Source: Campylobacter concisus (GTDB lineage Bacteria > Campylobacterota > Campylobacteria > Campylobacterales > Campylobacteraceae). Taken from it: a stretch of 64,000 nt of DNA. The first letter of the stretch is position 1, and each line of letters begins with the position of its first letter. Shown piece by piece: positions 55,693-64,000 of this stretch. The stretch is from assembly GCF_003048535.1 (NCBI RefSeq), contig NZ_PIRQ01000007.1, positions 1 through 64,000 on the forward strand, written 5' to 3'. The notes under the pieces were generated by a model. It made no database searches. It was given only the letters and a program-made list of their open reading frames with translations, and had not been told where the DNA came from. The position numbers and the translations under genes are program-made.

Positions 55693-56678
55693 ACGAACAC
55701 GATATCCAAGCTGGCTTAAAAAGCCTGATAGAGCAGACTTATCTGATAGAAAACGAATATAAAAATTTAACATTATCTTACGCAAATTTGCAAAATTTCA
55801 TTAAAGATATTGTAGAAATTCTGCCAAATGCTATCTGGGTGTTAGATGAAAATGATGAGATTTTTTTACAAAACTCAGAAGCAGTAAGACTTGGTAAAAT
55901 TTTTAAAGAGATACCAAAAAAAGAGGGCGAGATAAATGTAGATGGGCAAATTTATCTTTTTAAAACAAGCTCTAAAGACAATAAACTAATAATCTCTGCA
56001 ACAAACATAACAGTAGAAAAACGCACCGAGCGTCTTGCCTCGATGGGTCAAGTAGCAGCTCACTTAGCCCACGAGATCAGAAATCCAGTAGGCTCTATCT
56101 CGCTTTTAGCTTCAACACTGCTTAAAAGAGCTGATGAGCGCATACAGCCTATCGTAAATCAAATACAAAAAGCTACATGGCGAGTCGAACGCATAATCAA
56201 AGCCACTCTACTTTTTACAAAGGGTCTTAACATAAATGCACAAATTTTTGACTTTTCGCAGCTTAAAAAAGAATGCGAAGAGGCTATAAATTTTTACGAC
56301 TACTCAAAGGATATTAAATTTAGCCTAGAATTTCCAGATGGCAAATATATGGGCGACCTTGATCTACTAGCCATCGTCTTTCAAAATATTTTATTTAACG
56401 CCATTGATGCCATCGAAGAGAGCGATGATGATGAGGGAGAGATCATTTTAAGCTATGAAAAAACACCAAGTGAGCATAAATTTATCGTTTATGATAGTGG
56501 CGAACCTATCAAAGATAAAGCCATAGTCTTTGAGCCATTTAAAAGTAGCAAGCTAAAAGGAAATGGCCTTGGGCTGCACCTTTGCTTGCAGATCATAGAG
56601 GCTCACAAAGGCAGTATCGAGATCACACTAAATCCAAAAACATTTTGCATAAATTTACCAATAAAGGAGAAAGAATGA
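55689..56678 (+). CDS. flgS: Flagellar sensor histidine kinase FlgS
   Basis: 329 residues, cytoplasmic, no membrane segment. An N-terminal sensing region (1-110) contains a short PAS-like part (PNAIWVLDENDEIFLQNSEA). The kinase core has the phosphorylated histidine H128 in HLAHEIRNPVGS, an N box QNILFNAIDAIEE and a G box GNGLGLHL. FlgS phosphorylates FlgR to switch on sigma-54 flagellar genes in response to flagellar export apparatus assembly. Coupled to the preceding DUF234 gene and overlapping the following hydrolase gene (ATGA). Confidence 0.9.
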   Translation: MNEHDIQAGLKSLIEQTYLIENEYKNLTLSYANLQNFIKDIVEILPNAIWVLDENDEIFLQNSEAVRLGKIFKEIPKKEGEINVDGQIYLFKTSSKDNKLIISATNITVEKRTERLASMGQVAAHLAHEIRNPVGSISLLASTLLKRADERIQPIVNQIQKATWRVERIIKATLLFTKGLNINAQIFDFSQLKKECEEAINFYDYSKDIKFSLEFPDGKYMGDLDLLAIVFQNILFNAIDAIEESDDDEGEIILSYEKTPSEHKFIVYDSGEPIKDKAIVFEPFKSSKLKGNGLGLHLCLQIIEAHKGSIEITLNPKTFCINLPIKEKE

Positions 56679-57337
56679 ACATACAAAACGAACTTGAGGC
56701 TTTTAAAAAATCTCTTCAAACGCTTGATTTAAGAGAAATTTCAAACAATGGAGCAAAAAACGTTGCATTTATCTGTATTGATATGATAGAAGCATTTGCT
56801 GGCAGTGGCGCGCTCGCTAGCCAAAGAGTGGCCGCCTTATCAAATGGGATCGCGACACTCTTTGATAGAGCGTGGAGAGATTTTGGTTTTAGAAATTTTA
56901 TCCTTATAGAAGATAGACACACCAGTGATTCAAAAGAATTTGAGAATTTTCTACCACATGCCATACTTGATACAAATGAGATAAAAACCGTAAAAGAGAT
57001 AGAAAATCTAAGCTTTTTTAAAGAGTTCAAGACATTTTATAAAAACTCTTTAAGCATTGCGTTTAATAAAGAATTTGAGAAATTTTTAGAGCAAAACCCA
57101 CAAATTGACACTTTTATTGTTACTGGAGATTGCACTGATATGTGCGTTTATCAGTGCGTCAGTTATCTTAAACTACGGGCCAATGAATACAACAAAAAAG
57201 CAAGAGTTATCGTGCCGTTTGATCTTACGCAAACATATGACATACCAGGACATAATGGCGACTTTTACCACGAGATGTTTTCTCTTCATATGAAGCTAGC
57301 ACTTGGCGCTGATGTGGTAAAGAGTATTAAATTTTAA
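56675..57337 (+). CDS. Isochorismatase-like cysteine hydrolase
   Basis: 220 residues from ATG 56675 (AAAGGAGA seven bases upstream, overlapping the flgS stop). The fold has the catalytic triad of nicotinamidase/isochorismatase enzymes in place: the aspartate in FICIDMIEAF, a central lysine, and the cysteine in TGDCTDMCVYQ. Candidates are nicotinamidase (NAD salvage) or other amidases. Its physical coupling with flgS is curious but its role there is unknown. Its stop overlaps by three bases the stop of the opposing gene, through the palindrome TTAA. Confidence 0.82.
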   Translation: MNIQNELEAFKKSLQTLDLREISNNGAKNVAFICIDMIEAFAGSGALASQRVAALSNGIATLFDRAWRDFGFRNFILIEDRHTSDSKEFENFLPHAILDTNEIKTVKEIENLSFFKEFKTFYKNSLSIAFNKEFEKFLEQNPQIDTFIVTGDCTDMCVYQCVSYLKLRANEYNKKARVIVPFDLTQTYDIPGHNGDFYHEMFSLHMKLALGADVVKSIKF

Positions 57338-58029
57338 AGCTTACTTGAAATATTTATGAGCCTATTTAGCTCGTCAAATTTAAAGCTAAGCTCGTATTTA
57401 TCCGATGCAATTTCATTAGGACTTTCGCTAAATTTCATATCACAGCTTAGTAAAAGTCCTTTTATAAAGATTTTGTGATCTAGCTCGTAAGTGCTTAAAC
57501 ACTCATTTACTATGCTCAAAAGCTCATTTGCTAGCACTGGCTCCTCAAAGACCACATCTGATCTAAAAGCCACATACGCCGCTCCGCCCTCGTACTCTAT
57601 CCTATAATAATTTTGCTCATCAAAAGCGGTGCAAAGAACCATACTAATCGTATAACCATTAAAATTTTCATCTAGCTCAAATCGTGGCGTACTAAACGCG
57701 CTAAGTCCAAATTTCTCGCCAAACGCACGTGCTTTATTTGCAAGCTCAAGTAGCCGCTCATCAAAGCCATTTATATTTTCATAACCCCAAAGCCACGTAT
57801 TTGACGAGAAGCTTTCAGAGCCAATAAACTGCATGTCAAACTCACGCCCATCAAAGTAAATTTTGCCACTATCAAAATCAACCTGCCAGTTGCTACCTTC
57901 AACAAGTAGCTTAAATGCACGTTTTTGAAGTAATGTCGCTTTGCCAACACATGCGCTAAAAAGCTCGCTCCAGTTACTTTTATCTACGCCAAGCTTATCT
58001 AAAAACATCGCTTCTCCAGGCCTTAGCAA
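57334..58029 (-). CDS. DUF6882-like protein, unknown function
   Basis: 231 residues, soluble, no signal peptide. Contains NWQVDFDSGKIYFDGREFD, QFIGSESFSSNTWLWGYENI, the pattern I associate with DUF6882 proteins (one or two such beta-rich units). Function unknown. It overlaps the dnaE end by 7 bases and is probably co-transcribed with it. Convergent with the cysteine hydrolase gene. Confidence 0.7.
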   Translation of the reverse strand: MLRPGEAMFLDKLGVDKSNWSELFSACVGKATLLQKRAFKLLVEGSNWQVDFDSGKIYFDGREFDMQFIGSESFSSNTWLWGYENINGFDERLLELANKARAFGEKFGLSAFSTPRFELDENFNGYTISMVLCTAFDEQNYYRIEYEGGAAYVAFRSDVVFEEPVLANELLSIVNECLSTYELDHKIFIKGLLLSCDMKFSESPNEIASDKYELSFKFDELNRLINISSKL

Positions 58030-61000
58030 GCTATTGCTTGAAGTGCTTTTTCTTTAAAGCTATCATTTACAACAAATTTTGTCTTATAGACAAAAATTTG
58101 AGCCGTATTTTCATTTTTTATCTTAATAACAAGACGTTTATCATTGTTTGTGCCACTTTTTATATGTTCGTTATAGCCAAGATTATAAAGGCTAGTTATC
58201 TTATCTTTGCTAAGCTCACTAAGGCATAAAAGCACCTCTAGCTCAGCATACTCTCTTACTTTTTGAGGGGCGCTCGTCTCTTCATTTTTAGAAAATTTAG
58301 AGTTTTGTTTTAGCTTTCTTGTCTTAAAGTCTAAATTTTGTGCATCTTCTAGGCTATAAACCTCGTTTAAATTTGTCCTTACAAATTGATCATCTTTTGT
58401 GATATTTATCCTAAAAGCATAAGGCAGGTCGCGTTTTGCTTCATCTTTTACTATATCTTCGATGTTGCCAAGCTCTCTTTCAAAGACTGCGATCTCGATA
58501 TTTCCGTGAAAATCAAGGACGTTTATAGTGCCCATTTTCTTGCCACTTTTGGTTATCCTTGTGCTAAAGTCCTCGATCTTACCAACTACTAAAATTTCAG
58601 CACTTTGTGGCAAACTCTCAAATTCTGAGCTTAGAGTATATTTTATCTTGTTGATCTCGTCTTTATAATCATCAAGCGGGTGGCCTGAGAGGTAGATACC
58701 AACGCTCTCTTGCTCAAATTTTAAAATTTGTTTGATGTCAAATTCATCATTTATCGTGACAAAATTTATCTTCACACCGTTCATGCTCTCATCTTCGCCA
58801 AACAAGCTCTCAACTGCATTTTTACGGATCTGAGCAGCACTTTTGCAAGCTTCTATGATATTTTCTACATTTTGCATAAGCATCTTGCGACTAAAGCCAA
58901 ACTCATCAAAGCAACCAGCTTTTATAAGGCTTTCAAAGACCTTTTTATTTACTTTAAATGGATCGATCCTTGAGACAAAGTCGTCCATACTCTTAAACTC
59001 GCCATTTGCTTCACGCTCAGTGATAATGTTTTCAATAGCCGCTCCGCCAACACCTTTAATCGCACCAAGCCCAAAGATAATGCCGTCATGATCGCCATTT
59101 TTAACGACGCTAAATTCTTTAGTTGATTTGTTGATAGATGGCGGCAAAGTATCGATATTTATACGCTTTATCTCATCGATATAGCGAACGATCTTATCGA
59201 CGTTGCTCTCCTCGCTTGTAAGAAGTGCAGCCATAAATTCAGCTGGGTAATAGGCCTTAAGATAAGCTGTTTGAAAGGTAACATAAGCGTAAGCTGCGGA
59301 GTGAGATTTATTAAAGCCATATCCTGCAAATTTTACAATTAGCTCGAAAAGATCGTCTGCTTTTTGTCCATTTAGCCCTTTTGCCTCAGCTCCTTTTACA
59401 AACTCACCCTTTAGTCTGTCCATCTCTTCTTTGATCTTTTTACCCATCGCACGGCGTACAAGGTCCGCCCCGCCAAGGCTAAAGCCGCCTATGGCTTGAA
59501 CGATTTGCATAACTTGTTCTTGATAGACGATTACACCGTATGTTGGCGCAAGGATTGGCTCAAGCTCTTTAAATGAGTATGTTATCTCCGCCTCGCCATG
59601 TTTTCTTTTGACAAAGTCATCAAGCATACCACTTTCCATCGGTCCTGGTCGGTAGAGTGCTAGCATCGCGACGATATCCTCGAAGCAGTCTGGACGCAAG
59701 CTAGTTCCTAGCTTTCTCATGCCCTCGCCCTCGATTTGGAAAATTCCTATCGCTTGGCCGCTTTGTATCATTTTATAAACATTAGAATCGTTTTTATCGA
59801 TCTGCTCCCAAATGATATCCTTGCCAGTTCGTTGTTTTACCAGCTTTATGGCATTATCGATAACCGTTAGTGTTTTTAGTCCAAGAAAGTCAAATTTAAT
59901 TAAATCCACATCCTCAAGATACTTAAGGCTATACTGCGTAACATATCGATCTTCTGGGCTATTTGGCTGACGAAAAAGCGGAGTTTTATTCCATAGCTCC
60001 TCATTTGAGATAACGACACCTGCTGCGTGCTGGCCGGCGTTTCTATTTAGCCCCTCAAGATCAAGTGCAAATTTCCAAATTTTAGCTGCCTTTGGATTTT
60101 GACTTATTAGCTCAGCTATCTTTGGCTCTTTTTCATAAGCATCTTTTAGTGTAATACCAAGTTCATCAGGTATTAGCTTTGCCATCGCATCGGCTTCGGC
60201 GTAAGGCATATCACAAACCCTAGCAACATCTCTAATGACACCTTTTGCAAGCAATTTACCAAATGTAATAACGCCAGCAACGTTAAATTTTCCATATTTT
60301 TGCGTAACATAGTCAATTATTTCGCCACGCCTACTTTGACAAAAATCCACGTCGATATCTGGCATACTAACACGCTCCGGGTTTAGAAATCTCTCAAAAA
60401 GTAGGTTGTATGGGATCGGGTCAAGGTCAGTGATCTTTAGCGAGTAAGCGACCAAGCTACCAGCCGCAGAACCACGTCCTGGACCAACTGGCACACCTCT
60501 ACTTTTAGCCTCATTTATGAAGTCCCAAACGATCATCATATAGCCTGGGAAATTCATTTTGTTTATGATGCCAATCTCTATCTCAAGACGCTTTTTGTAT
60601 TCGTCATGTAAATTTTCAGGGACAAATTTTAGCCTCTCTTCAAGCCCCTTTCTACATTCATATTCAAAAAATACAGCATCATTTTTAAAGCTATATCTAT
60701 TTTCAGGCTCTGGAAGTGTTAAATTTCTCTCTTTAGCATACTCAAGTGTAAATTTAAAATTTGGCGGAGTTGGGTTGCCAAGCTTGATCTCAAGATTGCA
60801 CTTATCCACGATCTCTTGGGTGTTTTCTATCACTTCAGGGATATCTAAAAATAGCTCACTCATCTGCTCTTTGCTTTTTACAAAAAACTCATGGACGCTG
60901 TGGCGAAGTCGGTTTGGATCATCTAAAGTTTTGTTCATCGCGATACACATAAAAACCTCATGCGCGTCAGCTCGCTCTTTAAAAGTGTAGTGAGTATCGT

Positions 61001-61640
61001 TTGTAGCGATAACCTTTATGCCAGTCTCTTTAGCGATGCGTAAAATATCATCATCAATGCGTTTTTGATCGCCGATGCCGTGACGCATGATCTCAAGATA
61101 AAAGTCATCTCCAAAAATTTCTTTATACTCAAGCGCGACCTCTTTTGCTCTCTCATAGCCCTTTGCGCCAAATTTCACATTGCGATCACTTAAATTTAGA
61201 TGCCAACTCACCTCGCCCTGCAAGCAAGCAGAGCTACAAACCAAGCCCTCGCTGTGCTCTTTTAAAATTCTTTTATTTATACGAGGATAGTAGTAAAAGC
61301 CCTCGATGTAGCTCATAGAGCTAAGATACATTAAATTTTTATAGCCAGTCTCGTTTTTGGCGATTAGTATAAGGTGAAAGCGCTGTTTAGTACTCTTGTC
61401 ATCAAGCTGCTCGCCATTATGAACGTAAGCTTCGATGCCAATTAGCGGTTTTATCCCCTCTTTTTTCATCGCCTTGTAAAAATCTATCGCTCCAAACATA
61501 TTGCCGTGATCAGTAATCGCCGCTGCTGTGTCGCCTCTATCATGAAGCACGTGAGCTAGCTCTTTTATCTTGTTCGCTCCGTCAAGTAGGGAGTATTCGG
61601 TGTGTAAATGTAGGTGTGTAAAGCTAGAATTTTCACTCAT
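58023..61640 (-). CDS. dnaE: DNA polymerase III alpha subunit
   Basis: 1205 residues. An N-terminal PHP domain (HLHLHTEYSLLDGANKI) is followed by the catalytic palm with PGRGSAAGSLVAY and PDIDVDFCQSRR, whose aspartates bind metal; then the helix-hairpin region (GLGAIKGVGGAAIENI) and an OB domain (VVGKIEDFSTRITKSGKKMG). It is the replicative polymerase of the chromosome. Length is in the usual range for DnaE1. Ribosome binding site AAAGGAT; a TGTAAAAT-like -10 element is 25 bases upstream of the start. Confidence 0.97.
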   Translation of the reverse strand: MSENSSFTHLHLHTEYSLLDGANKIKELAHVLHDRGDTAAAITDHGNMFGAIDFYKAMKKEGIKPLIGIEAYVHNGEQLDDKSTKQRFHLILIAKNETGYKNLMYLSSMSYIEGFYYYPRINKRILKEHSEGLVCSSACLQGEVSWHLNLSDRNVKFGAKGYERAKEVALEYKEIFGDDFYLEIMRHGIGDQKRIDDDILRIAKETGIKVIATNDTHYTFKERADAHEVFMCIAMNKTLDDPNRLRHSVHEFFVKSKEQMSELFLDIPEVIENTQEIVDKCNLEIKLGNPTPPNFKFTLEYAKERNLTLPEPENRYSFKNDAVFFEYECRKGLEERLKFVPENLHDEYKKRLEIEIGIINKMNFPGYMMIVWDFINEAKSRGVPVGPGRGSAAGSLVAYSLKITDLDPIPYNLLFERFLNPERVSMPDIDVDFCQSRRGEIIDYVTQKYGKFNVAGVITFGKLLAKGVIRDVARVCDMPYAEADAMAKLIPDELGITLKDAYEKEPKIAELISQNPKAAKIWKFALDLEGLNRNAGQHAAGVVISNEELWNKTPLFRQPNSPEDRYVTQYSLKYLEDVDLIKFDFLGLKTLTVIDNAIKLVKQRTGKDIIWEQIDKNDSNVYKMIQSGQAIGIFQIEGEGMRKLGTSLRPDCFEDIVAMLALYRPGPMESGMLDDFVKRKHGEAEITYSFKELEPILAPTYGVIVYQEQVMQIVQAIGGFSLGGADLVRRAMGKKIKEEMDRLKGEFVKGAEAKGLNGQKADDLFELIVKFAGYGFNKSHSAAYAYVTFQTAYLKAYYPAEFMAALLTSEESNVDKIVRYIDEIKRINIDTLPPSINKSTKEFSVVKNGDHDGIIFGLGAIKGVGGAAIENIITEREANGEFKSMDDFVSRIDPFKVNKKVFESLIKAGCFDEFGFSRKMLMQNVENIIEACKSAAQIRKNAVESLFGEDESMNGVKINFVTINDEFDIKQILKFEQESVGIYLSGHPLDDYKDEINKIKYTLSSEFESLPQSAEILVVGKIEDFSTRITKSGKKMGTINVLDFHGNIEIAVFERELGNIEDIVKDEAKRDLPYAFRINITKDDQFVRTNLNEVYSLEDAQNLDFKTRKLKQNSKFSKNEETSAPQKVREYAELEVLLCLSELSKDKITSLYNLGYNEHIKSGTNNDKRLVIKIKNENTAQIFVYKTKFVVNDSFKEKALQAIAC

Positions 61641-61664
61641 TTTTTATCCTTTTTTAATGAGTGG

Positions 61665-61672
61665 ATTTTACA
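61665..61672 (-). promoter_or_regulatory. -10 element of dnaE
   Basis: TGTAAAAT on the minus strand, matching the Campylobacter pattern gnTAnaAT, 24 bases before the dnaE ATG with AAAAAGGAT between. Confidence 0.45.
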
Positions 61673-61788
61673 AAATTTTGGCTAATAAGGTGCTTGATGA
61701 AAACTTAATGGGAGCTTTAAAATTTAGATATTTTTCAGTCTGTGGCTAAGAACGAAGCACGCTGCCATCTGACGCACTATGGTCTTGT

Positions 61789-61898
61789 AAATTTTAAAAT
61801 TTTATGAACGAGTAATTTCGGCTCTGATTTTAGTGGCAAGCTTTGCGAGACTTAAAATCAGTAGTCAATTCTTGTGAGTGAGTGAAGTTTTAAAATTT
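61789..61898. repeat. 110-bp direct repeat, copy 1
   Basis: Matches 62125-62234 over 110 bases with about seven differences. Its ends form an inverted repeat (AAATTTTAAAATT and AGTTTTAAAATTT) and its middle forms a hairpin: CTGATTTTA pairs with TAAAATCAG, enclosing a smaller GCAA/TTGC stem. No open reading frame. It lies in the 637-base gap between dnaE and the stress protein gene. Confidence 0.8.
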
Positions 61899-62124
61899 GA
61901 AAATAGTAAATTTCTATTTTTGAAATCCCAACTTTAAATTTATAAACTCTTTTATTCAAAAGGGAGGCAAGGGGACTCAAGTTACGATCTGCTTGCAGTT
62001 GCGAGCCTACGAAGCAAAGCCGTCTCCTTATCTCTCTTTGATCCTTCGATCCCCTCGAATGTTAGAGGTGCATGCAAATGTGCTAGTGCACTGCATGCGC
62101 TTTATCATCAGGCAAGTGTTGAAT
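61899..62124. other. Structured spacer between the two repeat copies
   Basis: No coding frame. Holds a long imperfect hairpin (61960-61976 with 62022-62038: 13 Watson-Crick pairs, 3 G-U wobbles and 1 mismatch in 17 positions on plus-strand RNA) and a second small palindrome at 62070-62098 (GCATGCA ... TGCATGC with an inner GTGC/GCAC). The G-U pairs suggest structure selected in a plus-strand RNA. Could be a non-coding RNA or a mobile-element relic. Confidence 0.45.
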
Positions 62125-62234
62125 AAATTTTAAAATTTCATGAACGAGTAATTTCGGCTCTGATTTGAGTGGCAAGCTTTGCGAGACTTAAAATCAGTAG
62201 TCAATTCTTGCGAGTGAATGGAATTTTAAAATCT
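62125..62234. repeat. 110-bp direct repeat, copy 2
   Basis: Second copy of the element at 61789-61898, same orientation, ending 19 bases before the terminator hairpin of the stress-protein gene. The same internal hairpin is possible (CTGATTTGAG against CTTAAAATCAG, one pair weaker). Confidence 0.8.
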
Positions 62235-62253
62235 ATAAAGTGAAAAAAAATTA

Positions 62254-62275
62254 GATCGCGGACTAAGCCGCAATC
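62254..62275 (-). terminator. Terminator of the pnp-stress protein transcript
   Basis: Eight-base stem with one G-U pair on the minus strand (GATTGCGG and CCGCGATC) and a six-base loop, three bases past the stop codon and followed by a run of eight T. Confidence 0.85.
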
Positions 62276-62277
62276 CA

Positions 62278-63129
62278 TTATAGATAAACTGGGATATTTG
62301 TGTGTTCCAAGAAAAATCTCGAAGTGCCACCAAGTACCATTTCCATAAGACCATTTTCACCATATCTGCTAGCAACGATTAGATCAGCATTTCTATCAAT
62401 AGCCGCTTTTAAAAGCGCTTCGCCAGGTATCATCGTGGTAGCGATTACTTCAAATGTGGCTGATATGCCATGAATTTTGAAGTACTCTTCAAGCTTTTTA
62501 AGATTTAGCTCGGCATTGTCGCCAAGACTTGCTTTTGAGGTAATGCACTGAACCTTTTTCGCCTTTTTTAAAAGATCTATCGAGCCTGTTAATGCCCTTG
62601 AGCTTTGCGTCGTACCAGTCCAGCTTACAAGGATATTATCGGCTTTAAACTCACGCATTTTTCTAGGGATTACAATCGCATTTTTACCACTTTTTAAAAC
62701 AGCTGACTCAAATGTTCCAGTGATCTTTCCATCAAGTGGCACAGCAGCCACTACTAGGTCGCAAAATTTACTCTCTTGCTCCACTATCGCGCTTCTTTTA
62801 CCACTGTGAATCGTAAAATTTGCGGTGCAAACGTCTTCAATGATTTCACTAGTTACTTTTATGCCAAGCTCAGCACAAATTTTATTAAAAATTTTCTCAT
62901 TCTCTTCATGCTCGACAGCTAGTTCAGATTTAGCTGATTTTAAAAATTCTTCAAAAAGCACTCCTCCACGAAGCGTCATTTTCATATTATAAACTACGCT
63001 TGGATCAAGCTGGCAAGTCATAATTTCCATGTGTGTGTTAAACCACTGAGCAACCTTTAGGGCACCATAAATTCTTGGCTCGATATCGTCTCCAGCTCCT
63101 ATTGGAAAAAGCAACTTTTTGTATTTCAT
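62278..63129 (-). CDS. Tandem universal stress protein (UspA) domain protein
   Basis: 283 residues from the ATG at 63129, six bases after AAGGA; an adjacent ATG three bases earlier is too close to it. Two UspA-like halves: the first begins KKLLFPIGAGDDIEPRIYGA and the second NILVSWTGTTQSSRAL, ending with ADLIVASRYGENG, GGTSRFFLEHTNIPVYL; the glycine-rich nucleotide loop is best preserved in the second half. Cytoplasmic. Such proteins respond to stress and starvation. It follows pnp by 17 bases. Confidence 0.85.
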   Translation of the reverse strand: MKYKKLLFPIGAGDDIEPRIYGALKVAQWFNTHMEIMTCQLDPSVVYNMKMTLRGGVLFEEFLKSAKSELAVEHEENEKIFNKICAELGIKVTSEIIEDVCTANFTIHSGKRSAIVEQESKFCDLVVAAVPLDGKITGTFESAVLKSGKNAIVIPRKMREFKADNILVSWTGTTQSSRALTGSIDLLKKAKKVQCITSKASLGDNAELNLKKLEEYFKIHGISATFEVIATTMIPGEALLKAAIDRNADLIVASRYGENGLMEMVLGGTSRFFLEHTNIPVYL

Positions 63130-63146
63130 CATCTATCCTTTAAAAT

Positions 63147-64000
63147 TTATTCAACTAAAGAGAGCGAAATTTTATTTCCTTTTTGCTCACTCACACATAC
63201 TTTGACCTGATCACCTACATTTAATGGAGTTTTTATCTTTGAGATATGAAGCAAGCCATCAATGCCATCTTTTAGCTCGATAAATACACCAAAATCAACC
63301 ACACTCTTTACGGTTCCTAAAAACTCATCACCGATATTAAAATTTGGTTTTGAACGCTCTTTGTCGTGTTTAAACGGCTTTTTGCCAAATGAACGTCCAT
63401 TGTCTTTTGAAGTGATAGAGATGATGTAGTCTTTTGCGGCATCGACATTTTTCTTTGCTCCACCAGCGATTTTCACCTCGCCTTTTTCTCTATCAAGATC
63501 GATTGAGACTTCAAATTTCTCAATGATCTCTTTTATAGTCTTGCCAGCTTGTCCGATTATGTCTACGATTTTGCTTGGATCGACACTAAATAATTCAAGT
63601 TTTGGAAGCACATCTTCATTTATTTCTATATTTTTATCCGCTTCTGCCATCAAAGATAAGATATGCTCTCTACCACGTTTTGCTTGATAAAGTGCCTCTT
63701 TTAGCACTTCTAAGCTAATGCCACCAAGTTTAATATCCATCTGAAGCGCTGTGATGCCATCGCTTGTGCCCGCTACTTTAAAGTCCATATCGCCATCGTG
63801 ATCTTCAAGCCCCATGATATCTGTTAGCACTGCGTGTTTATCGCCTTCAAATATAAGACCCATAGCAACACCTGCGACAAGTTTTAAAGTATTTACGCCA
63901 GCTGCTCTAAGTGCGAGCGAGCCACCACAAACGCTAGCCATCGAGCTTGAGCCATTGCTTTCTAAAATTTCTGAAACGACTCTTATCGTATATGGAGAAG
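63147..64000 (-). CDS. pnp: Polyribonucleotide nucleotidyltransferase, C-terminal part
   Basis: The gene runs off the window; 284 codons are present. Visible parts, N to C: the end of the second RNase PH domain ([20 protein letters not shown], then [13 protein letters not shown] and [28 protein letters not shown]), a KH domain ([19 protein letters not shown]) and an S1 domain ([25 protein letters not shown]). PNPase degrades mRNA phosphorolytically, and in C. jejuni affects cold survival and virulence. The reading frame is open through the window edge at 64000. The C-terminal tail is normal. Confidence 0.96.
   Translation of the reverse strand, partial: SPYTIRVVSEILESNGSSSMASVCGGSLALRAAGVNTLKLVAGVAMGLIFEGDKHAVLTDIMGLEDHDGDMDFKVAGTSDGITALQMDIKLGGISLEVLKEALYQAKRGREHILSLMAEADKNIEINEDVLPKLELFSVDPSKIVDIIGQAGKTIKEIIEKFEVSIDLDREKGEVKIAGGAKKNVDAAKDYIISITSKDNGRSFGKKPFKHDKERSKPNFNIGDEFLGTVKSVVDFGVFIELKDGIDGLLHISKIKTPLNVGDQVKVCVSEQKGNKISLSLVE

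Noticed and set aside
60559..60990. 143-codon plus-strand frame inside dnaE
   Set aside because: Lies wholly within the conserved polymerase gene on the other strand; serine/phenylalanine-rich product typical of antisense shadows.
62243..62250. Run of eight A as a phase-variation tract
   Set aside because: Belongs to the T-run of the stress-protein terminator on the minus strand; no reading frame crosses it.
61641..62277. SRP RNA, 6S RNA or tmRNA in the large non-coding gap
   Set aside because: The conserved SRP tetraloop region, tmRNA acceptor ends and 6S bubble are not seen; the structures present do not match any RNA family I know.

Overview
The window is a gene-dense, AT-rich stretch of a Campylobacter chromosome. 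Much of it keeps the gene order I recall from C. jejuni: mnmC, amidase, tyrS, spoT, rpoZ, pyrH, M23 peptidase, ftsX, ftsE, trmB, flpA, rluD, rodA corresponds to about Cj1268-Cj1282, and cdsA, dxr, pgp1, tsaD to Cj1347c-Cj1344c. Wolinella-type frdCAB, the paired dynamin-like GTPases and flgS also fit. The combination with a uracil permease, TorA and duplicated class V aminotransferases suggests a non-jejuni species such as C. concisus; the species is an inference. I found no rRNA, tRNA, CRISPR array, insertion sequence or prophage.

Layout. 0.2-4.4 kb (minus): an ABC-F ATPase, a DUF1287 protein, pgi and galU. 4.5-10.9 kb (plus, except one small membrane protein): IMPACT-family protein, lgt, frdCAB and an Mrr-like endonuclease. 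11.1-16.4 kb: overlapping operon cdsA-dxr-uraA-pgp1-tsaD. 16.5-20.5 kb: two tandem dynamin-like GTPases. 20.5-24.6 kb: a torA-type molybdoenzyme (minus), a monooxygenase-like protein, a small unknown protein, and an unknown 295-residue protein behind a sigma-28-like promoter. 24.8-33.0 kb (minus): M16 peptidase, orphan solute-binding protein, nitrate-sensor-type chemoreceptor, a possible small ORF and a three-gene amino-acid ABC transporter. 33.2-34.7 kb: putP. 34.7-49.5 kb (minus): a long run of closely packed housekeeping and cell-division genes from mnmC back to rluD. 49.6-50.7 kb: rodA. 50.7-54.7 kb (minus): thiD and thiE between two aminotransferase paralogues. 54.8-57.3 kb: DUF234 protein, flgS and a cysteine hydrolase, translationally coupled. 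57.3-61.6 kb (minus): DUF6882-like protein and dnaE. 61.6-62.3 kb: a structured non-coding region with a duplicated 110-bp element. 62.3-64.0 kb (minus): universal stress protein and the 3' part of pnp.

Genes that work together: cdsA, dxr, pgp1 and tsaD serve envelope and tRNA functions; FtsE, FtsX and an EnvC-like coiled-coil/LytM protein form the expected control circuit for the amidase encoded 5.5 kb further downstream; RodA and Pgp1 act on the cell wall and helical shape; FrdCAB and TorA serve anaerobic respiration; FlgS phosphorylates the regulator that drives sigma-54 flagellar genes, and the sigma-28-like promoter at 23.7 kb suggests a further member of the flagellar regulon.

Two genes have single-base frame disruptions. 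One copy of the aminotransferase pair looks broken. The other, in the adhesin gene flpA, sits exactly at a sequence built like the prfB programmed +1 frameshift site (Shine-Dalgarno, one codon, slippery codon, stop), and is the observation most worth testing. The flanking repeats at 61.8-62.2 kb, the sigma-28-controlled unknown protein, and mosaic base composition in frdCAB are the next most interesting.
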